The position numbers were made by a program, and so were the translations under genes. The notes below the pieces were generated by a model. It saw nothing but the letters and a program-made list of their open reading frames with translations, did no database searches and was not told the DNA's origin. From an uncultured cyanobacterium (GTDB lineage: Bacteria > Cyanobacteriota > Vampirovibrionia > Vampirovibrionales > JAGQHJ01), in assembly GCA_937922745.1 (NCBI GenBank), contig CALAJO010000088.1, positions 1-57,842 on the forward strand: DNA of 57,842 nucleotides. The letters are read 5' to 3'. Positions within the stretch are counted from its first letter, which is position 1. Every line of letters begins with the position of its first letter. Below are positions 27,122 through 36,823 of the stretch, piece after piece.

Positions 27122-28633
27122 GTGGAAAGCACCCCCAGAATACTGGTTGTCGATGACCAGGATGCCGATAAACGCATTCTGTGTGAGGCTTTGAAAACTT
27201 TTGGGCTAACCCCGGATATCTGTTACATTTCCAGCCTTCCGGATTTTGAGCAGTGTTTAAATGATTACTGGCATCTGGTCATCATTAACCACACTTACGC
27301 ATGCCGCCAGCAATGGAAGCTACAGGATTATGTGACCCAGCCTGCCGAAAAACTACCCATCGTGATGCTGCTGGAAGAAAGTGATCCCAAGCTGGCCATG
27401 GAACTCATCCGGGCGGGTGCCAGGGATTATCTGGTCCAGCACAACCTCTGCCGCTTGGCTCCCATGTTACAGCGTATCTGGCTGGATGCCGAACAGAGCA
27501 AGGCGACTTACGAGCGCGAGCAGGCCATCAAGCGAGAGAAAGAGCGTGCGGAGTACTACCTGGATGTAGCCGGCGTCATCATTATTGCCATTGATGAGCA
27601 TTTCAACGTGACGCTTATCAACAAAAAAGGGTGCGCGATCTTAGGCTGCCAGGAAGCCAAAGACGTGATTGGGAAGAACTGGCTGGCGCATTACGTGCCG
27701 GAACGGATGCATGATATGGTGAGTTCTTTTTTTAACCGCCTTTTAAAAGGGACAACCGATAATATCGGCAGTTTTGAGTATCCGGTGATGACGTCCGCGG
27801 GCGAGGAAAAAATCATCGTCTGGCATAACACGCTGGTGAAGAAGGAGATCGATAATTTCCGCGTCATCCTGAGTTCCGGGGAAGATGTAACCGAGGAAAA
27901 ACTCATCCAGCAGCGGCGTGAAACATTTGTGGCGACACTCACACACGACTTGAATACGCCTATCAAAGCCGAGTCACAAGTCCTGGAGTTGTTACTCTCG
28001 GAGAATTTCGGCAAGCTGAACCAGGAGCAAAAGGAAATCCTACAGGAAATCCTCCAATCCAACCGGTTTATGCGAAAAATGGTCGACAGTTTAATCACCA
28101 TCTATAAATACGAAGACCACCAGGCCGAATTGAGCATGGAACTCACCAATATCAACCAACTCATCAAAGCGATGATTACGATTGAACTGAAACCGATAAT
28201 TGATGAGAAACGCCAGAACCTGATATTAAACCTGACGGATCCCATGCCGCAGGTCGCGCTCGATCCTTCGGAAATACAGAAGGTCTTTCGCAACCTGATG
28301 CAAAATGCCATTTTCTTCTCACCGGAGGCTGCCACAATATCCGTAACGACCGAAGCCAACAGCCACCATATCTACGTCTCAGTTGAGGATACAGGCCGTG
28401 GGATTGACGCGGATCTGGTGCCGAATATCTTCAACCGCTACAGCAATACCGCCAAACGGTTTCGTCAGGTGGGCACCGGACTCAGCCTCTATTTATCCCG
28501 GCAGATTATTGAGGCCCATGGCGGCGAAATCGGGGTAGAAAGCGAGCTGGGCAAAGGCAGCAAATTCTTCTTTTCCCTGCCCATTCCCCGGACGGATCAA
28601 TCCCGGTTGACTGACAGTAAAAAAACCGCTTAG
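27122..28633 (+). CDS. Sensor histidine kinase with pseudo-receiver, PAS, HisKA and HATPase domains
   Basis: 503 residues, GTG start with GAGGAG eight bases before it. Residues 1-120 form a response-regulator receiver fold with the acidic pair D11-D12, but the phospho-acceptor position in HLVIINHTY is N56 instead of Asp, and the usual beta5 Lys (DYLxKP) is Gln in DYLVQHN. Residues ~140-260 are a PAS domain. HisKA has LTHDLNTPI (H275), followed by HATPase: N-box N395, G1 DTGRG (423-427) and G2 GTGLSL (451-456). No membrane helices, so it is cytoplasmic. The kinase core appears intact while the receiver cannot accept phosphate in the normal way. It is convergent with, and overlaps by four bases, the ACT gene. 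Confidence 0.92.
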   Translation: MESTPRILVVDDQDADKRILCEALKTFGLTPDICYISSLPDFEQCLNDYWHLVIINHTYACRQQWKLQDYVTQPAEKLPIVMLLEESDPKLAMELIRAGARDYLVQHNLCRLAPMLQRIWLDAEQSKATYEREQAIKREKERAEYYLDVAGVIIIAIDEHFNVTLINKKGCAILGCQEAKDVIGKNWLAHYVPERMHDMVSSFFNRLLKGTTDNIGSFEYPVMTSAGEEKIIVWHNTLVKKEIDNFRVILSSGEDVTEEKLIQQRRETFVATLTHDLNTPIKAESQVLELLLSENFGKLNQEQKEILQEILQSNRFMRKMVDSLITIYKYEDHQAELSMELTNINQLIKAMITIELKPIIDEKRQNLILNLTDPMPQVALDPSEIQKVFRNLMQNAIFFSPEAATISVTTEANSHHIYVSVEDTGRGIDADLVPNIFNRYSNTAKRFRQVGTGLSLYLSRQIIEAHGGEIGVESELGKGSKFFFSLPIPRTDQSRLTDSKKTA

Positions 28634-29037
28634 CTTACCCCTTCGCTGATTATAACGTACCTGCTGGACAAGCGTTCGATGGTCTTTTCAAAATCGTGCT
28701 GTCGTACCAGGATGTAGTCTGTGTTAAACGTTGAGATGGCGAATAGGCTGATATCGGCCTCAGCCAGGCAGCTTGAAATTTCTGACAGGATGCCAACCAG
28801 TGAAAAGTCAAGGAAGCCTTCTATCTTAAACGCGCGCCACCCCAAATTGGCGTCGTTTGGAACAGGACATTGAAATGACGTATCCGCGACAATTGAAAGC
28901 TCATCCGACGTGCGCGTAATGGACAGAAAACTTTTTGGGTCACATTGAAATAATTCTGCGGGAATGGCAGTGTTTGGTGAAAGTTTGAATACACCCAACG
29001 TTTCCGGCAAGATTCGTAATGTTAACGGATGGCGCAT
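28630..29037 (-). CDS. ACT-domain small-molecule-binding protein
   Basis: 135 residues with two ACT-like halves: [15 protein letters not shown]..., then [37 protein letters not shown], the typical ACT strand-helix pattern of the aspartokinase-like type. Such stand-alone proteins bind amino acids or other small ligands. It starts 12 bases after the double malic enzyme stop, on the same strand and with no clear ribosome site, so it is likely co-translated and could sense a metabolite for that enzyme (inference). Confidence 0.8.
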   Translation of the reverse strand: MRHPLTLRILPETLGVFKLSPNTAIPAELFQCDPKSFLSITRTSDELSIVADTSFQCPVPNDANLGWRAFKIEGFLDFSLVGILSEISSCLAEADISLFAISTFNTDYILVRQHDFEKTIERLSSRYVIISEGVS

Positions 29038-29049
29038 GAAAGTGCTGCT

Positions 29050-31569
29050 CTATCGAACCAGGGCCGCCTTTTTAAAGTCGCCTTCGTAAATATATTTCTT
29101 CAGGTCGGCATGCACTTGCTTCGGATCCACACTGTGGCGGGACTCACCGGTTTCGACCCCGGCCTTGGCAACGGCAGCCGCCACGGCGGGCGGCACGCGG
29201 AAATCAAACGCTCCCGGAATGATCTGCCCTTCCTCGATTTCCTTCGGCGTAATCAGGCTGGCAATGGCATAGGCGGCAGCCAGCTTCATGTCATCGTTAA
29301 TGTTCCGGGCACGGATATCGAGTGCGCCACGGAAAATTCCCGGAAAGGCCAGCGAGTTGTTCACCTGGTTAGGGAAGTCACTGCGGCCAGTTGCGACCAC
29401 TTTGGCCCCTGCGGCATAGGCTTCATCCGGCATAATCTCCGGGATGGGGTTGGCCAAGGCCATAATAATGGGATCCACAGCCATTGAGCGAACCATGTCC
29501 TGGCTAACCTGGCCCGGCACCGAAAGCCCGATGAAGATATCGGCCCCACGCATCACGTCTTCCAAGGAGCCGGTGCTTTTCGACAGGTTCGTAATCTCGG
29601 CAATCCGTTCCTTAAAGGTGTTCATTCCCGTGCCACGGCCTTTATAAATGGCGCCCTTGGTGTCGCAAATGGTAATATCCTTAACACCGGCCTTAAGCAG
29701 CAATTGGGAAACACTTAAGGCCGCTGCGCCAGCGCCATTAATGACAATCTTCACATCGGCCAGTTTTTTGTCCACACATTGAATGGCATTCAATACACCG
29801 GCCAGGGCCACAACCGCCGTGCCATGCTGGTCATCGTGGAACACTGGGATATCCAGGGCTTCGCTAAGCTTTTGCTCGATTTCGAAACAGCGCGGCGCGG
29901 CAATATCCTCCAGGTTGATGCCACCGAAAACCGGGGCAATCTTCACGACAGCTTCGACAATCTCATCGACTTCCTGTGTTCGCAGGCAGATGGGGAATGC
30001 TTCCACACCGCCGAAGGTTTTGAACAGAACGGCTTTCCCTTCCATTACCGGCATAGCTGCTGCCGGGCCAAGGTTGCCCAGTCCCAACACCGCGCTACCG
30101 TCCGTTACAATGGCCACAAGGTTGTTTTTAACGGTCAGATCATAGGCTTCATCAACGTTATCTCGAATCCGCTCGCACGGAACAGTTGCACCAGGCGACG
30201 AGTAGATCAGGTTGTAGATATAGTGATCACGGATCGTCATCTTGGTTTTTACTTCAATCACGCCGTGGTAGCGGCTGTGGAGATCCAGTGACTCCTCTTC
30301 CACGGACATGAACTCGGTTTCCGCCGAGGGTTCGACCCAGGCATTATTGCCCTCGTACACATAGGTCATCACACGATCTTCAATGGCTTCAGGCTCCATC
30401 TTCACCATTGCGACATTGGTATCCATAGCGGCCTGGGCTACGGCACGGGCCACGCGTGCGGAAACCCGGAAATCCAGGGCCTTGGGCATAATCATTTCCG
30501 GCGAAAGCTCCTGCTCGCTTACGAGCGACGCCATGGCTTCCGCGGCGCTATAGAACATGTGGTGGTTGATATCGGTTGCCCGTACATCCAACGCCCCACG
30601 AAAGATACCCGGAAAGACCAAAGAGGAGTTCAGCTGATTGGGGAAATCGCTGCGGCCGGTCGCTACAATCCTTGCGCCGCCTTCCTTGGCTGCTTCATAC
30701 TGGATCTCCGGAGCCGGATTGGCCAGCGCAAACACAATGGCGTCTTTTGCCATACTCTTAATCATGTCGGTGGTAAGGATATTACCGGTGGAGAACCCGA
30801 TAACCACATCCGCCCCGACCAGCAGTTCGTCAAGGGAGCCCTTCACGTCATCTGGATTAATTTGACGCGCCAACTCCGATTTAGCCCAATTCAGTCCGGA
30901 CAGCCTTCTGTAATAAAGCGAGCCATGGGTGTCGCAGACTTTAACATCGCCGACACCAATTTTATGCAGGAAACGGGCTGTGGCAATCCCGCCCGCGCCA
31001 GCTCCGGCAATCACCACACGCAGGTTTTCCAATTTTTTGTCCACAATTTTCAAGGCGTTCATCAGCGCCGCAAGCACCACAACTGCCGCCCCTTGCTGAT
31101 CGGAATGAAAGATGGGCAATGAGATAGCGCGTTTGAGTTTTTCCTCAATCTCAAAGCACCGTGGGGAGCTGATATCCTCAATATGGAAACCGCCGAAAGT
31201 TGGGGACAGATAGCGAACCACTTCGATAAACTCATCGACATTTTGGGTATCAATAGCAATCGGGAAGGCGTCCACCCCGGCGAAAGTTTTATGGAAGGCG
31301 CATTTGGCTTCCAGCATTGGAATCGACGCATACGGCCCGGCATTCCCCAGGTTGTATACGCTGGAGCCATCTGAAATGACTGCGACCGTGTTGCCGCGGA
31401 TGGTGTATTCGAAGGATTTGGAATGATCTTTATCGATTTCGATACACGGCCTGGCCACACCGGGGGTGTACACGACGCTCAAGGTTGCCGTATCCCGGAT
31501 GGGCATTTTGGATTGGATGCCAATTAACCCACGATACCGGCGCCGATAATCCAGACCATTGTCAAACAC
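29050..31569 (-). CDS. Tandem-duplicated malic enzyme (two complete modules in one chain)
   Basis: 839 residues made of two malic enzyme modules (1-415 and ~428-839, offset about 423). Malic enzymes oxidatively decarboxylate malate to pyruvate with NAD(P). Module 1 keeps the Tyr loop VYTPGVARPC (Y34), Lys K89/K94 and ED (131-132), but has FHSDQQGAA where the metal motif is usually FxDDxxGTA. Module 2 keeps GKAVLFK (K512, K517), ED (554-555) and the full FHDDQHGTA, but its Tyr loop IYSSPGATVPC (Y456) carries one extra residue. Nucleotide motifs differ: GAGAGG (189-194) against GAGAAA (612-617). The common long bacterial form fuses malic enzyme to phosphotransacetylase; none is seen here. GTG start with GAGGG eight bases upstream and a consensus promoter. 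Confidence 0.93.
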   Translation of the reverse strand: MFDNGLDYRRRYRGLIGIQSKMPIRDTATLSVVYTPGVARPCIEIDKDHSKSFEYTIRGNTVAVISDGSSVYNLGNAGPYASIPMLEAKCAFHKTFAGVDAFPIAIDTQNVDEFIEVVRYLSPTFGGFHIEDISSPRCFEIEEKLKRAISLPIFHSDQQGAAVVVLAALMNALKIVDKKLENLRVVIAGAGAGGIATARFLHKIGVGDVKVCDTHGSLYYRRLSGLNWAKSELARQINPDDVKGSLDELLVGADVVIGFSTGNILTTDMIKSMAKDAIVFALANPAPEIQYEAAKEGGARIVATGRSDFPNQLNSSLVFPGIFRGALDVRATDINHHMFYSAAEAMASLVSEQELSPEMIMPKALDFRVSARVARAVAQAAMDTNVAMVKMEPEAIEDRVMTYVYEGNNAWVEPSAETEFMSVEEESLDLHSRYHGVIEVKTKMTIRDHYIYNLIYSSPGATVPCERIRDNVDEAYDLTVKNNLVAIVTDGSAVLGLGNLGPAAAMPVMEGKAVLFKTFGGVEAFPICLRTQEVDEIVEAVVKIAPVFGGINLEDIAAPRCFEIEQKLSEALDIPVFHDDQHGTAVVALAGVLNAIQCVDKKLADVKIVINGAGAAALSVSQLLLKAGVKDITICDTKGAIYKGRGTGMNTFKERIAEITNLSKSTGSLEDVMRGADIFIGLSVPGQVSQDMVRSMAVDPIIMALANPIPEIMPDEAYAAGAKVVATGRSDFPNQVNNSLAFPGIFRGALDIRARNINDDMKLAAAYAIASLITPKEIEEGQIIPGAFDFRVPPAVAAAVAKAGVETGESRHSVDPKQVHADLKKYIYEGDFKKAALVR

Positions 31570-31621
31570 GAATTTATCCCTCTTGTTTTCATCATTCCAT
31601 TAAAATCGTCTGATACGCTTG

Positions 31622-31650
31622 AGTATAGTTTTAACACAACGCGGCCTCAA
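31622..31650 (-). promoter_or_regulatory. Promoter for the double malic enzyme
   Basis: Minus strand TTGAGG (31650-31645), 17 bases, TATACT (31627-31622). Transcript start near 31615 gives a leader of about 46 bases before the GTG. Confidence 0.7.
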
Positions 31651-31857
31651 TGTGTTTGCTCGCATCCTTGTGCTTCATAGCAGACAGAACGCCGAATGTT
31701 GCAAGCAAAAAATGACTGCAAACCATTTCCCTGAAAATTTTCAGGCCAATTCCCCAATTGGACTAGCAATAAAATTCGTTTACGTTACTTTATTTGGAAG
31801 GTAATTTCTATTAGAATCGTAAAACCGAACACTGCAATCGAAGTCGAAGGGGATATA

Positions 31858-34800
31858 GTGTTACAGGGTCAGGGAATACAATCCGTCCATACTCTCGCTT
31901 CCCGTCACCAGCCAAAATTTTCGGCGTACCGGGTGGATGATGCGGGTGTGCGTTTCATTGTGCCTGGCCGTCACTGGAATGGATCCGATGACCACCAGAT
32001 GCTCCTGGAGTATCATCGGGGGGACAGTAAGTCTAAAGTAACCATCCCGATGAGCTGGGATGGAAAGCAATGGATATTGCCGGACAAAACCCGCATTAAG
32101 AATGACACCCCCATCTACTACGCCTTTATCGAGCAGAAGGGCAAGGCGCAAACCCGTATTCTGGATATTACCAAGGCGGTCGATAATTACAACTTCATTC
32201 CTGCCAACTCTTCCGATCCAACCAGCCTGGGACCGACGCTGCTGGTCTTTCGGGATAGCCTGGTGACGCCCGGCAAGCTGGAGAAGTACCTGGCGGAAGA
32301 AGAGCTGGTGCAAGGCAAACGAAACCACTTTAACCTATTGGGTGGAAATGACGAAGCCAATGACGTGCTACGGCAGATTAACAAGATGTTCGGCTTCAAG
32401 CTTATCGAAGACCGGCCGCTAATTGGCGCGGATGATTTAAGCGCTCATGGCTATTGGACACGAAACCTCTTCCAGTTGAGCAAGAAGGTATCCAAACCAT
32501 CCGGCTTCGAAAAGCTGGCAATGGACAGCCTGGTTGACGGCTCTCGCATGTGCTTTGACGGAGCCTTTGTTAACGAAGGATTAAACGGTATCCACTACCT
32601 GGCAAACCTTTACTATGGACAACAATCGCCTTATCTCAACTGGTTTGATTACGGCAAGATGGATCAGTTCCCCCATAAGCCTCTGCAACTTGGTGTATTG
32701 CCCATTATGGAAGACAACCGGGAGCGCATTAATCATGCGGCTTGGGATATTCGCTTCCTGGATCGGAATGGCGCCATTATTACCAATGATCGCAAGTTAC
32801 CCGCAGGGCCTGTTTATGTCCAGCTCTACGATCCCCGTTTTGAAGAGAAAAACGGCCAGCCCAAAGCGAACCCCCAACTGGGCCGAAAGCACCTGACCAA
32901 CAGCCAAGCCTCGGTGCAGCGGTACAGCTTCCCGATTAGCCAGGCGGAATACCAGCAAAAGAAGAAGGAACTGGCAGAAGCCAGCCGGATTCAAAATACC
33001 GGGGAACGTGAAAATACCATCCGCCGCCTCAAACAGGAGTGGAAAGCCTTCCGCCTGGTGGAAAGCACCATGGACGGCAGCGCTTACAAATGGGACGGCC
33101 AGCGCGACGTTGCCAAAATCAACACCAGCAACCCGGAAGTGCAAGCCTACATCAAAAACGCTTGCGTTTACTGGACGGATAAAGTCGACCGGCTGTACAC
33201 CACCACCGTTGGGCGGGAATTATTAAAGGCCCGCGCCAATGCACCCAACTGGATTGCCGCTGTTGAGCAGATTACCAGAAAGGATACCGACGGCCCCGGA
33301 TTGTTGCCGCCCTTGAATAAGGGCGAACCGATGCCCGTGAGCCTGGCTTCCATTGAGAAAGAACTGAAGGCTTACGAGAAGGCACGAAAAGCCCAAAAGC
33401 TACCGGCGCAACAATTTATCGGCAAACAGTTGAAAGATCACTTCCGCCTGGAAACCTTGTCGGTGTCCCCGATGCTGCAAGCTCTCTTCAGCATGCCCCG
33501 GATGCATGAGATTGCGACGGAGGGGGTTCGGCCGCTCATTGTTGAATTGGCCGCCGTGCTGCTCCACCCGATTACCTGGACGCTGGACAAACTGTTCCCG
33601 AATGCGCAACCCGGCCGCAAGCTGCTCTCTTTCTTCACCCCCAAGTCCATTACACGCAAGTTCGAGGATGGTTTGGGCAAGGCGCTCCAGGGCCATCAAA
33701 AGCTGCAAGCCAAGCTGAAAGATCCGGTTCTCGGCCATCTCTTCTACGAGGAAATAGGGCGTAGCTTGTACTTGTCACTTCTCACAGGCCGGTACATCCC
33801 ACCGAACGCCAGCGACGCGGATCTGGATCCGGCTGCCATCGGCAAGGCCATTAACCAGCGCCTACCGGAAATTATCCATACGCTGCCGCCCAACCAGGCT
33901 GCGCGTCAAATCAACCTCTTCCTTCAGAAGGAACTCAAACGGTTTGACTTTAACAAGCTGGTGGCCAGCCTGGAGGGCATGTATGCCGGGCTCAACGGCG
34001 AGGCTGCCGTTGTAGGTCGTCACGTTCTCCATAAGCGCCATATGGGCCTGCATTGGCGGATTGACGCGATGAAAGACATCGGGGATATGGATGGCACCCG
34101 TGATAAGCCCCATAAAACCTTTATGCTTGATAAGGCCGATGCCGAGTTCAAACGGGTTAAGGACATCATGCGCCAGATTTCCGAAGGCATTCATGGGGTC
34201 TTCCCGCAGAGTGTCATCAAGGGCGAAGTGACGATGCTGTTCGAAATGACCGATAACGATTTCCAGAAGGCCGATGACTACCTGCGGTATATGACGGAAG
34301 GCAAGGACGTCAATGGAATTCCTGCAATCAACTGGTCGTTTGCCGGGTTGCTTCGTGCCGTGCGTGCTGCCATGATGCCAGAGTGGGATACAGAGCAGAT
34401 TAGCCCGGCCGGATTTGCCCGCCATCCGCTGAGGAGCCAGATGGCAACATTGCCAATGGAACAGGCCTTGTTCTACCAAAATATGACGACGAGCCACGAC
34501 CATTCGACCAATACCTATGGCTTGACGATGCACCCATTCCAGGGCCGTCATGAATACATCGCCTGGATAGGCCTGGATGATATCGGCGAAAACCGAGGCC
34601 TATTCCGTTTTGCACTGAATGAACTCCAGCATAAAAAGACGAAGCTGGCCGCCTTGCGCCAAGGAATTCCGGATAAGGGGATTGAGACTTTCAGACAACT
34701 GATTAACAGCAAGCGCGGCGCTATTGAAGCAGCCATTAATAGTAACGAGAACGATAAAAACCTCATTTGGGACTATCTGGGTTACAACGGTGAGCGTGGC

Positions 34801-36012
34801 CGTACGGAAATTCCGCTGGAGGCCCGCACCCGCTATGTGGATATTGTATTTGACACGATTAAACCCAGCGAACTGGGCATGACGCCGGAACAGCACACCC
34901 GCTTCAGGAACGTGATGAAAGCGCTGATTCTGGAGCCCGGTGAATATAAGGCCGTTCGCGGCAAAATCGCCAATATCTGGGCCTATCTGGCAGGCACCGA
35001 AAAAGGTGTCTATAACCACAGTGTTGATTTGACGCCATTAACAAAGGCCACAGGTTTGGGACAAGCCCAGATCCAAAGCGCAATGAAAGCGATGACCCCG
35101 GCATTCAACAAGGCTTTATGGGATCTCGGCCAGTCCTTCAGCCGCCGGGATCAACGCTGGTTAGCTTATCAACAGTTGGATTTTGTGATTGACCGTCTCA
35201 TCCGCAAAATGGCCGACGATGCAAACAAGGCCGGAACCAATATTTCACCGCTACTTAAAACCAAGCCCGCCCGCGATGCCTTAAAGCAAGTGCTTTATCA
35301 CGGCTGCGTCATCCCCGCCCTGGAGCAATATAAGCGGATTACGGCTATCAATGTCGCCATGCCTGGCGATCCCACCCTGTATTTGCCTGATTTGCTGGGC
35401 CAGGCCGGGGGCGAGAGCGTAAAGAACATGTATGTCGGTGATCGCGAGCTGATTCGCTATGACTGGCTGAAGACCGACCCGGTGATTGCAAAATACTGCC
35501 AGGAACTGGGCGCCATCGTCAAAATGCGCGAGAACTGTCACGTCCTCAACAATGGCCACGTCGAACTGCCCCTGGATCCGGACAGACCGAGAACCGGTAA
35601 GACGGAAGAGGCATTGCTCAACCAGTCCTCCATCTTTCCCATGGTCCGGGACAATGGGACGGATCAGGCGATCTGCCTGGTGAACTTTGGTGCTCCTACT
35701 CCCATGTGGGATTCCTGGAAAGACTCCCAAGGCAAGGAGCATTACCCCGAGATCTCCACGCGTAAGCCGACAGTCTCTAAATACAAGCTTAACCTGCAAT
35801 ACCTCGGCATCGCACCGGGCACGCTGTATGAAGCGATTGACCCGGAAACCAAAGGCAAGGAATATTATGTCGTAAAGCCAAATTACCAGCTTGCGCGGAT
35901 TGTGAATCCTGGCCAAGCCGCTTCAGCCTCACTGCAAGAAGGGATTGACGTGCGTATTATGAGAACCCTGCAACGTGTCAATCGCGAGCCACTCAAATTC
36001 AAGAAGCCTTAA
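31858..36012 (+). CDS. Very large GH13 (alpha-amylase family) glycoside hydrolase or transferase
   Basis: 1384 residues; GTG start with GAAGGGG six bases upstream. An N-terminal beta-sandwich-like region (1-130) precedes a GH13 barrel. Recognised GH13 segments are DGAFVNEGLNGIHYL and SPYLNWF (region I-like), YKWDGQRDVAKINTSNPEV, the nucleophile segment HWRIDAMKDIGD (D736), acid/base IKGEVTML (E790) and TTSHDHST (D881), then PGDPTLYLPD near the end of the barrel. Between the region-I-like part and the nucleophile lies an insertion of about 300 mostly helical residues, including hydrophobic stretches. The three catalytic acids are kept, so activity on alpha-glucans is plausible. No clear signal peptide. 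It ends at a bidirectional hairpin terminator. Confidence 0.82.
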   Translation: MLQGQGIQSVHTLASRHQPKFSAYRVDDAGVRFIVPGRHWNGSDDHQMLLEYHRGDSKSKVTIPMSWDGKQWILPDKTRIKNDTPIYYAFIEQKGKAQTRILDITKAVDNYNFIPANSSDPTSLGPTLLVFRDSLVTPGKLEKYLAEEELVQGKRNHFNLLGGNDEANDVLRQINKMFGFKLIEDRPLIGADDLSAHGYWTRNLFQLSKKVSKPSGFEKLAMDSLVDGSRMCFDGAFVNEGLNGIHYLANLYYGQQSPYLNWFDYGKMDQFPHKPLQLGVLPIMEDNRERINHAAWDIRFLDRNGAIITNDRKLPAGPVYVQLYDPRFEEKNGQPKANPQLGRKHLTNSQASVQRYSFPISQAEYQQKKKELAEASRIQNTGERENTIRRLKQEWKAFRLVESTMDGSAYKWDGQRDVAKINTSNPEVQAYIKNACVYWTDKVDRLYTTTVGRELLKARANAPNWIAAVEQITRKDTDGPGLLPPLNKGEPMPVSLASIEKELKAYEKARKAQKLPAQQFIGKQLKDHFRLETLSVSPMLQALFSMPRMHEIATEGVRPLIVELAAVLLHPITWTLDKLFPNAQPGRKLLSFFTPKSITRKFEDGLGKALQGHQKLQAKLKDPVLGHLFYEEIGRSLYLSLLTGRYIPPNASDADLDPAAIGKAINQRLPEIIHTLPPNQAARQINLFLQKELKRFDFNKLVASLEGMYAGLNGEAAVVGRHVLHKRHMGLHWRIDAMKDIGDMDGTRDKPHKTFMLDKADAEFKRVKDIMRQISEGIHGVFPQSVIKGEVTMLFEMTDNDFQKADDYLRYMTEGKDVNGIPAINWSFAGLLRAVRAAMMPEWDTEQISPAGFARHPLRSQMATLPMEQALFYQNMTTSHDHSTNTYGLTMHPFQGRHEYIAWIGLDDIGENRGLFRFALNELQHKKTKLAALRQGIPDKGIETFRQLINSKRGAIEAAINSNENDKNLIWDYLGYNGERGRTEIPLEARTRYVDIVFDTIKPSELGMTPEQHTRFRNVMKALILEPGEYKAVRGKIANIWAYLAGTEKGVYNHSVDLTPLTKATGLGQAQIQSAMKAMTPAFNKALWDLGQSFSRRDQRWLAYQQLDFVIDRLIRKMADDANKAGTNISPLLKTKPARDALKQVLYHGCVIPALEQYKRITAINVAMPGDPTLYLPDLLGQAGGESVKNMYVGDRELIRYDWLKTDPVIAKYCQELGAIVKMRENCHVLNNGHVELPLDPDRPRTGKTEEALLNQSSIFPMVRDNGTDQAICLVNFGAPTPMWDSWKDSQGKEHYPEISTRKPTVSKYKLNLQYLGIAPGTLYEAIDPETKGKEYYVVKPNYQLARIVNPGQAASASLQEGIDVRIMRTLQRVNREPLKFKKP

Positions 36013-36074
36013 TTTCCCATATCTCCAGACACCTCGCATTGCGCGATTTGTGACTAAAATCGTTATAAATAAAC

Positions 36075-36104
36075 GATGATGCCGGTTGTAAAACCGGCAT
36101 CATC
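36075..36104. terminator. Bidirectional hairpin terminator
   Basis: A 13-bp perfect stem, GATGATGCCGGTT (36075-36087) with its complement at 36092-36104, around a 4-base loop. It lies between the convergent GH13 and phasin genes. The leftward (minus) side is followed by a T-rich stretch; the rightward side has a weaker T tract. Confidence 0.75.
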
Positions 36105-36129
36105 ATTAAAATGGTTATTTCTACGAGGA

Positions 36130-36504
36130 TTAGCGACGACCGCCTGCTGGCGCCATCATCTCCATACCTTGATCCAGGCTTTGCTCCATCCGGTCGTTGT
36201 TTTCGCGGGCCGTTTTCTCAACGAACTCCTGCATCCGGTTGTTGCAATCATGGAAGGACTTCAGGTAGCTCTTTTGCAGGCGGGTCAGGTTGTCAATCCA
36301 TGCATCCGTCCAGCGAAGGCTTTCTTCCTGCATCGTCCGGCTGAATTCATAACCGGTGCGCATGCTGTTGCGGTTCAGTTCGATCATGGATTGCAGGGTG
36401 CGTCGGCCGGTTTCGTAGAAAGTGCCCATGGCATCCTCGGCGCGCTGGTAGGTGCGATCGGCCGCACGTTGGGCTTCATGTCTTTCCTTGGTTGCTTCTG
36501 CCAT
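36130..36504 (-). CDS. Phasin-like PHA granule protein
   Basis: 124 residues from the ATG at 36504, which has AAGGAG seven bases upstream; longer forms have no ribosome site. It is almost entirely amphipathic helix (AADRTYQRAEDAMGTFYETG, then ELNRNSMRTGYEFSRTM), the usual phasin pattern, with a short Gly/Arg tail. Phasins coat polyhydroxyalkanoate granules and control their size. The gene is divergent from phaR, which typically represses phasin genes, and the palindrome at 36660-36679 lies between them. Confidence 0.75.
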   Translation of the reverse strand: MAEATKERHEAQRAADRTYQRAEDAMGTFYETGRRTLQSMIELNRNSMRTGYEFSRTMQEESLRWTDAWIDNLTRLQKSYLKSFHDCNNRMQEFVEKTARENNDRMEQSLDQGMEMMAPAGGRR

Positions 36505-36823
36505 CGTCTTTCTCCTTATTTTTTCCCTATCTGTAAACGCTATCAGCCTAAAAAAGTCATTTGATAAAGTTTCAATCCTATTCGATTCAGGGATCATTTG
36601 CCATTCTCGAATAAGATGAGAAACAGTTTAGCGATCGCACACCATAAAATCAATCCTTATTTTGTGCAATTGCACAAAAAATACGTTTGCACATTATTGA
36701 AGCATTTTGCGGCATCACCGACCAGGGGATTTTAGAGCCAGCTGAGCAGCGATATAAAGACATCGCTCAGATTATTTGCTAGGCTATCAATATTACATCC
36801 CAGTTTAGGTGCCTGGTTGTGCT
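36505..36823. other. Divergent phasin-phaR control region
   Basis: 319 bases without a gene. Holds the perfect 20-bp palindrome (36660-36679), a second TTTGCACA half-site-like sequence downstream near 36686, and a weak hairpin around 36743-36769 (GCGAT/ATCGC). No consensus -35/-10 pair was found for phaR. Confidence 0.55.
36660..36679. promoter_or_regulatory. Perfect 20-bp palindrome, candidate PhaR operator
   Basis: TTTTGTGCAATTGCACAAAA is its own reverse complement with no mismatch. It lies between divergent phasin and phaR. PhaR proteins are known to bind TGC/GCA-containing dyads near phasin and their own genes, so an autoregulatory operator is a reasonable inference. Confidence 0.6.
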
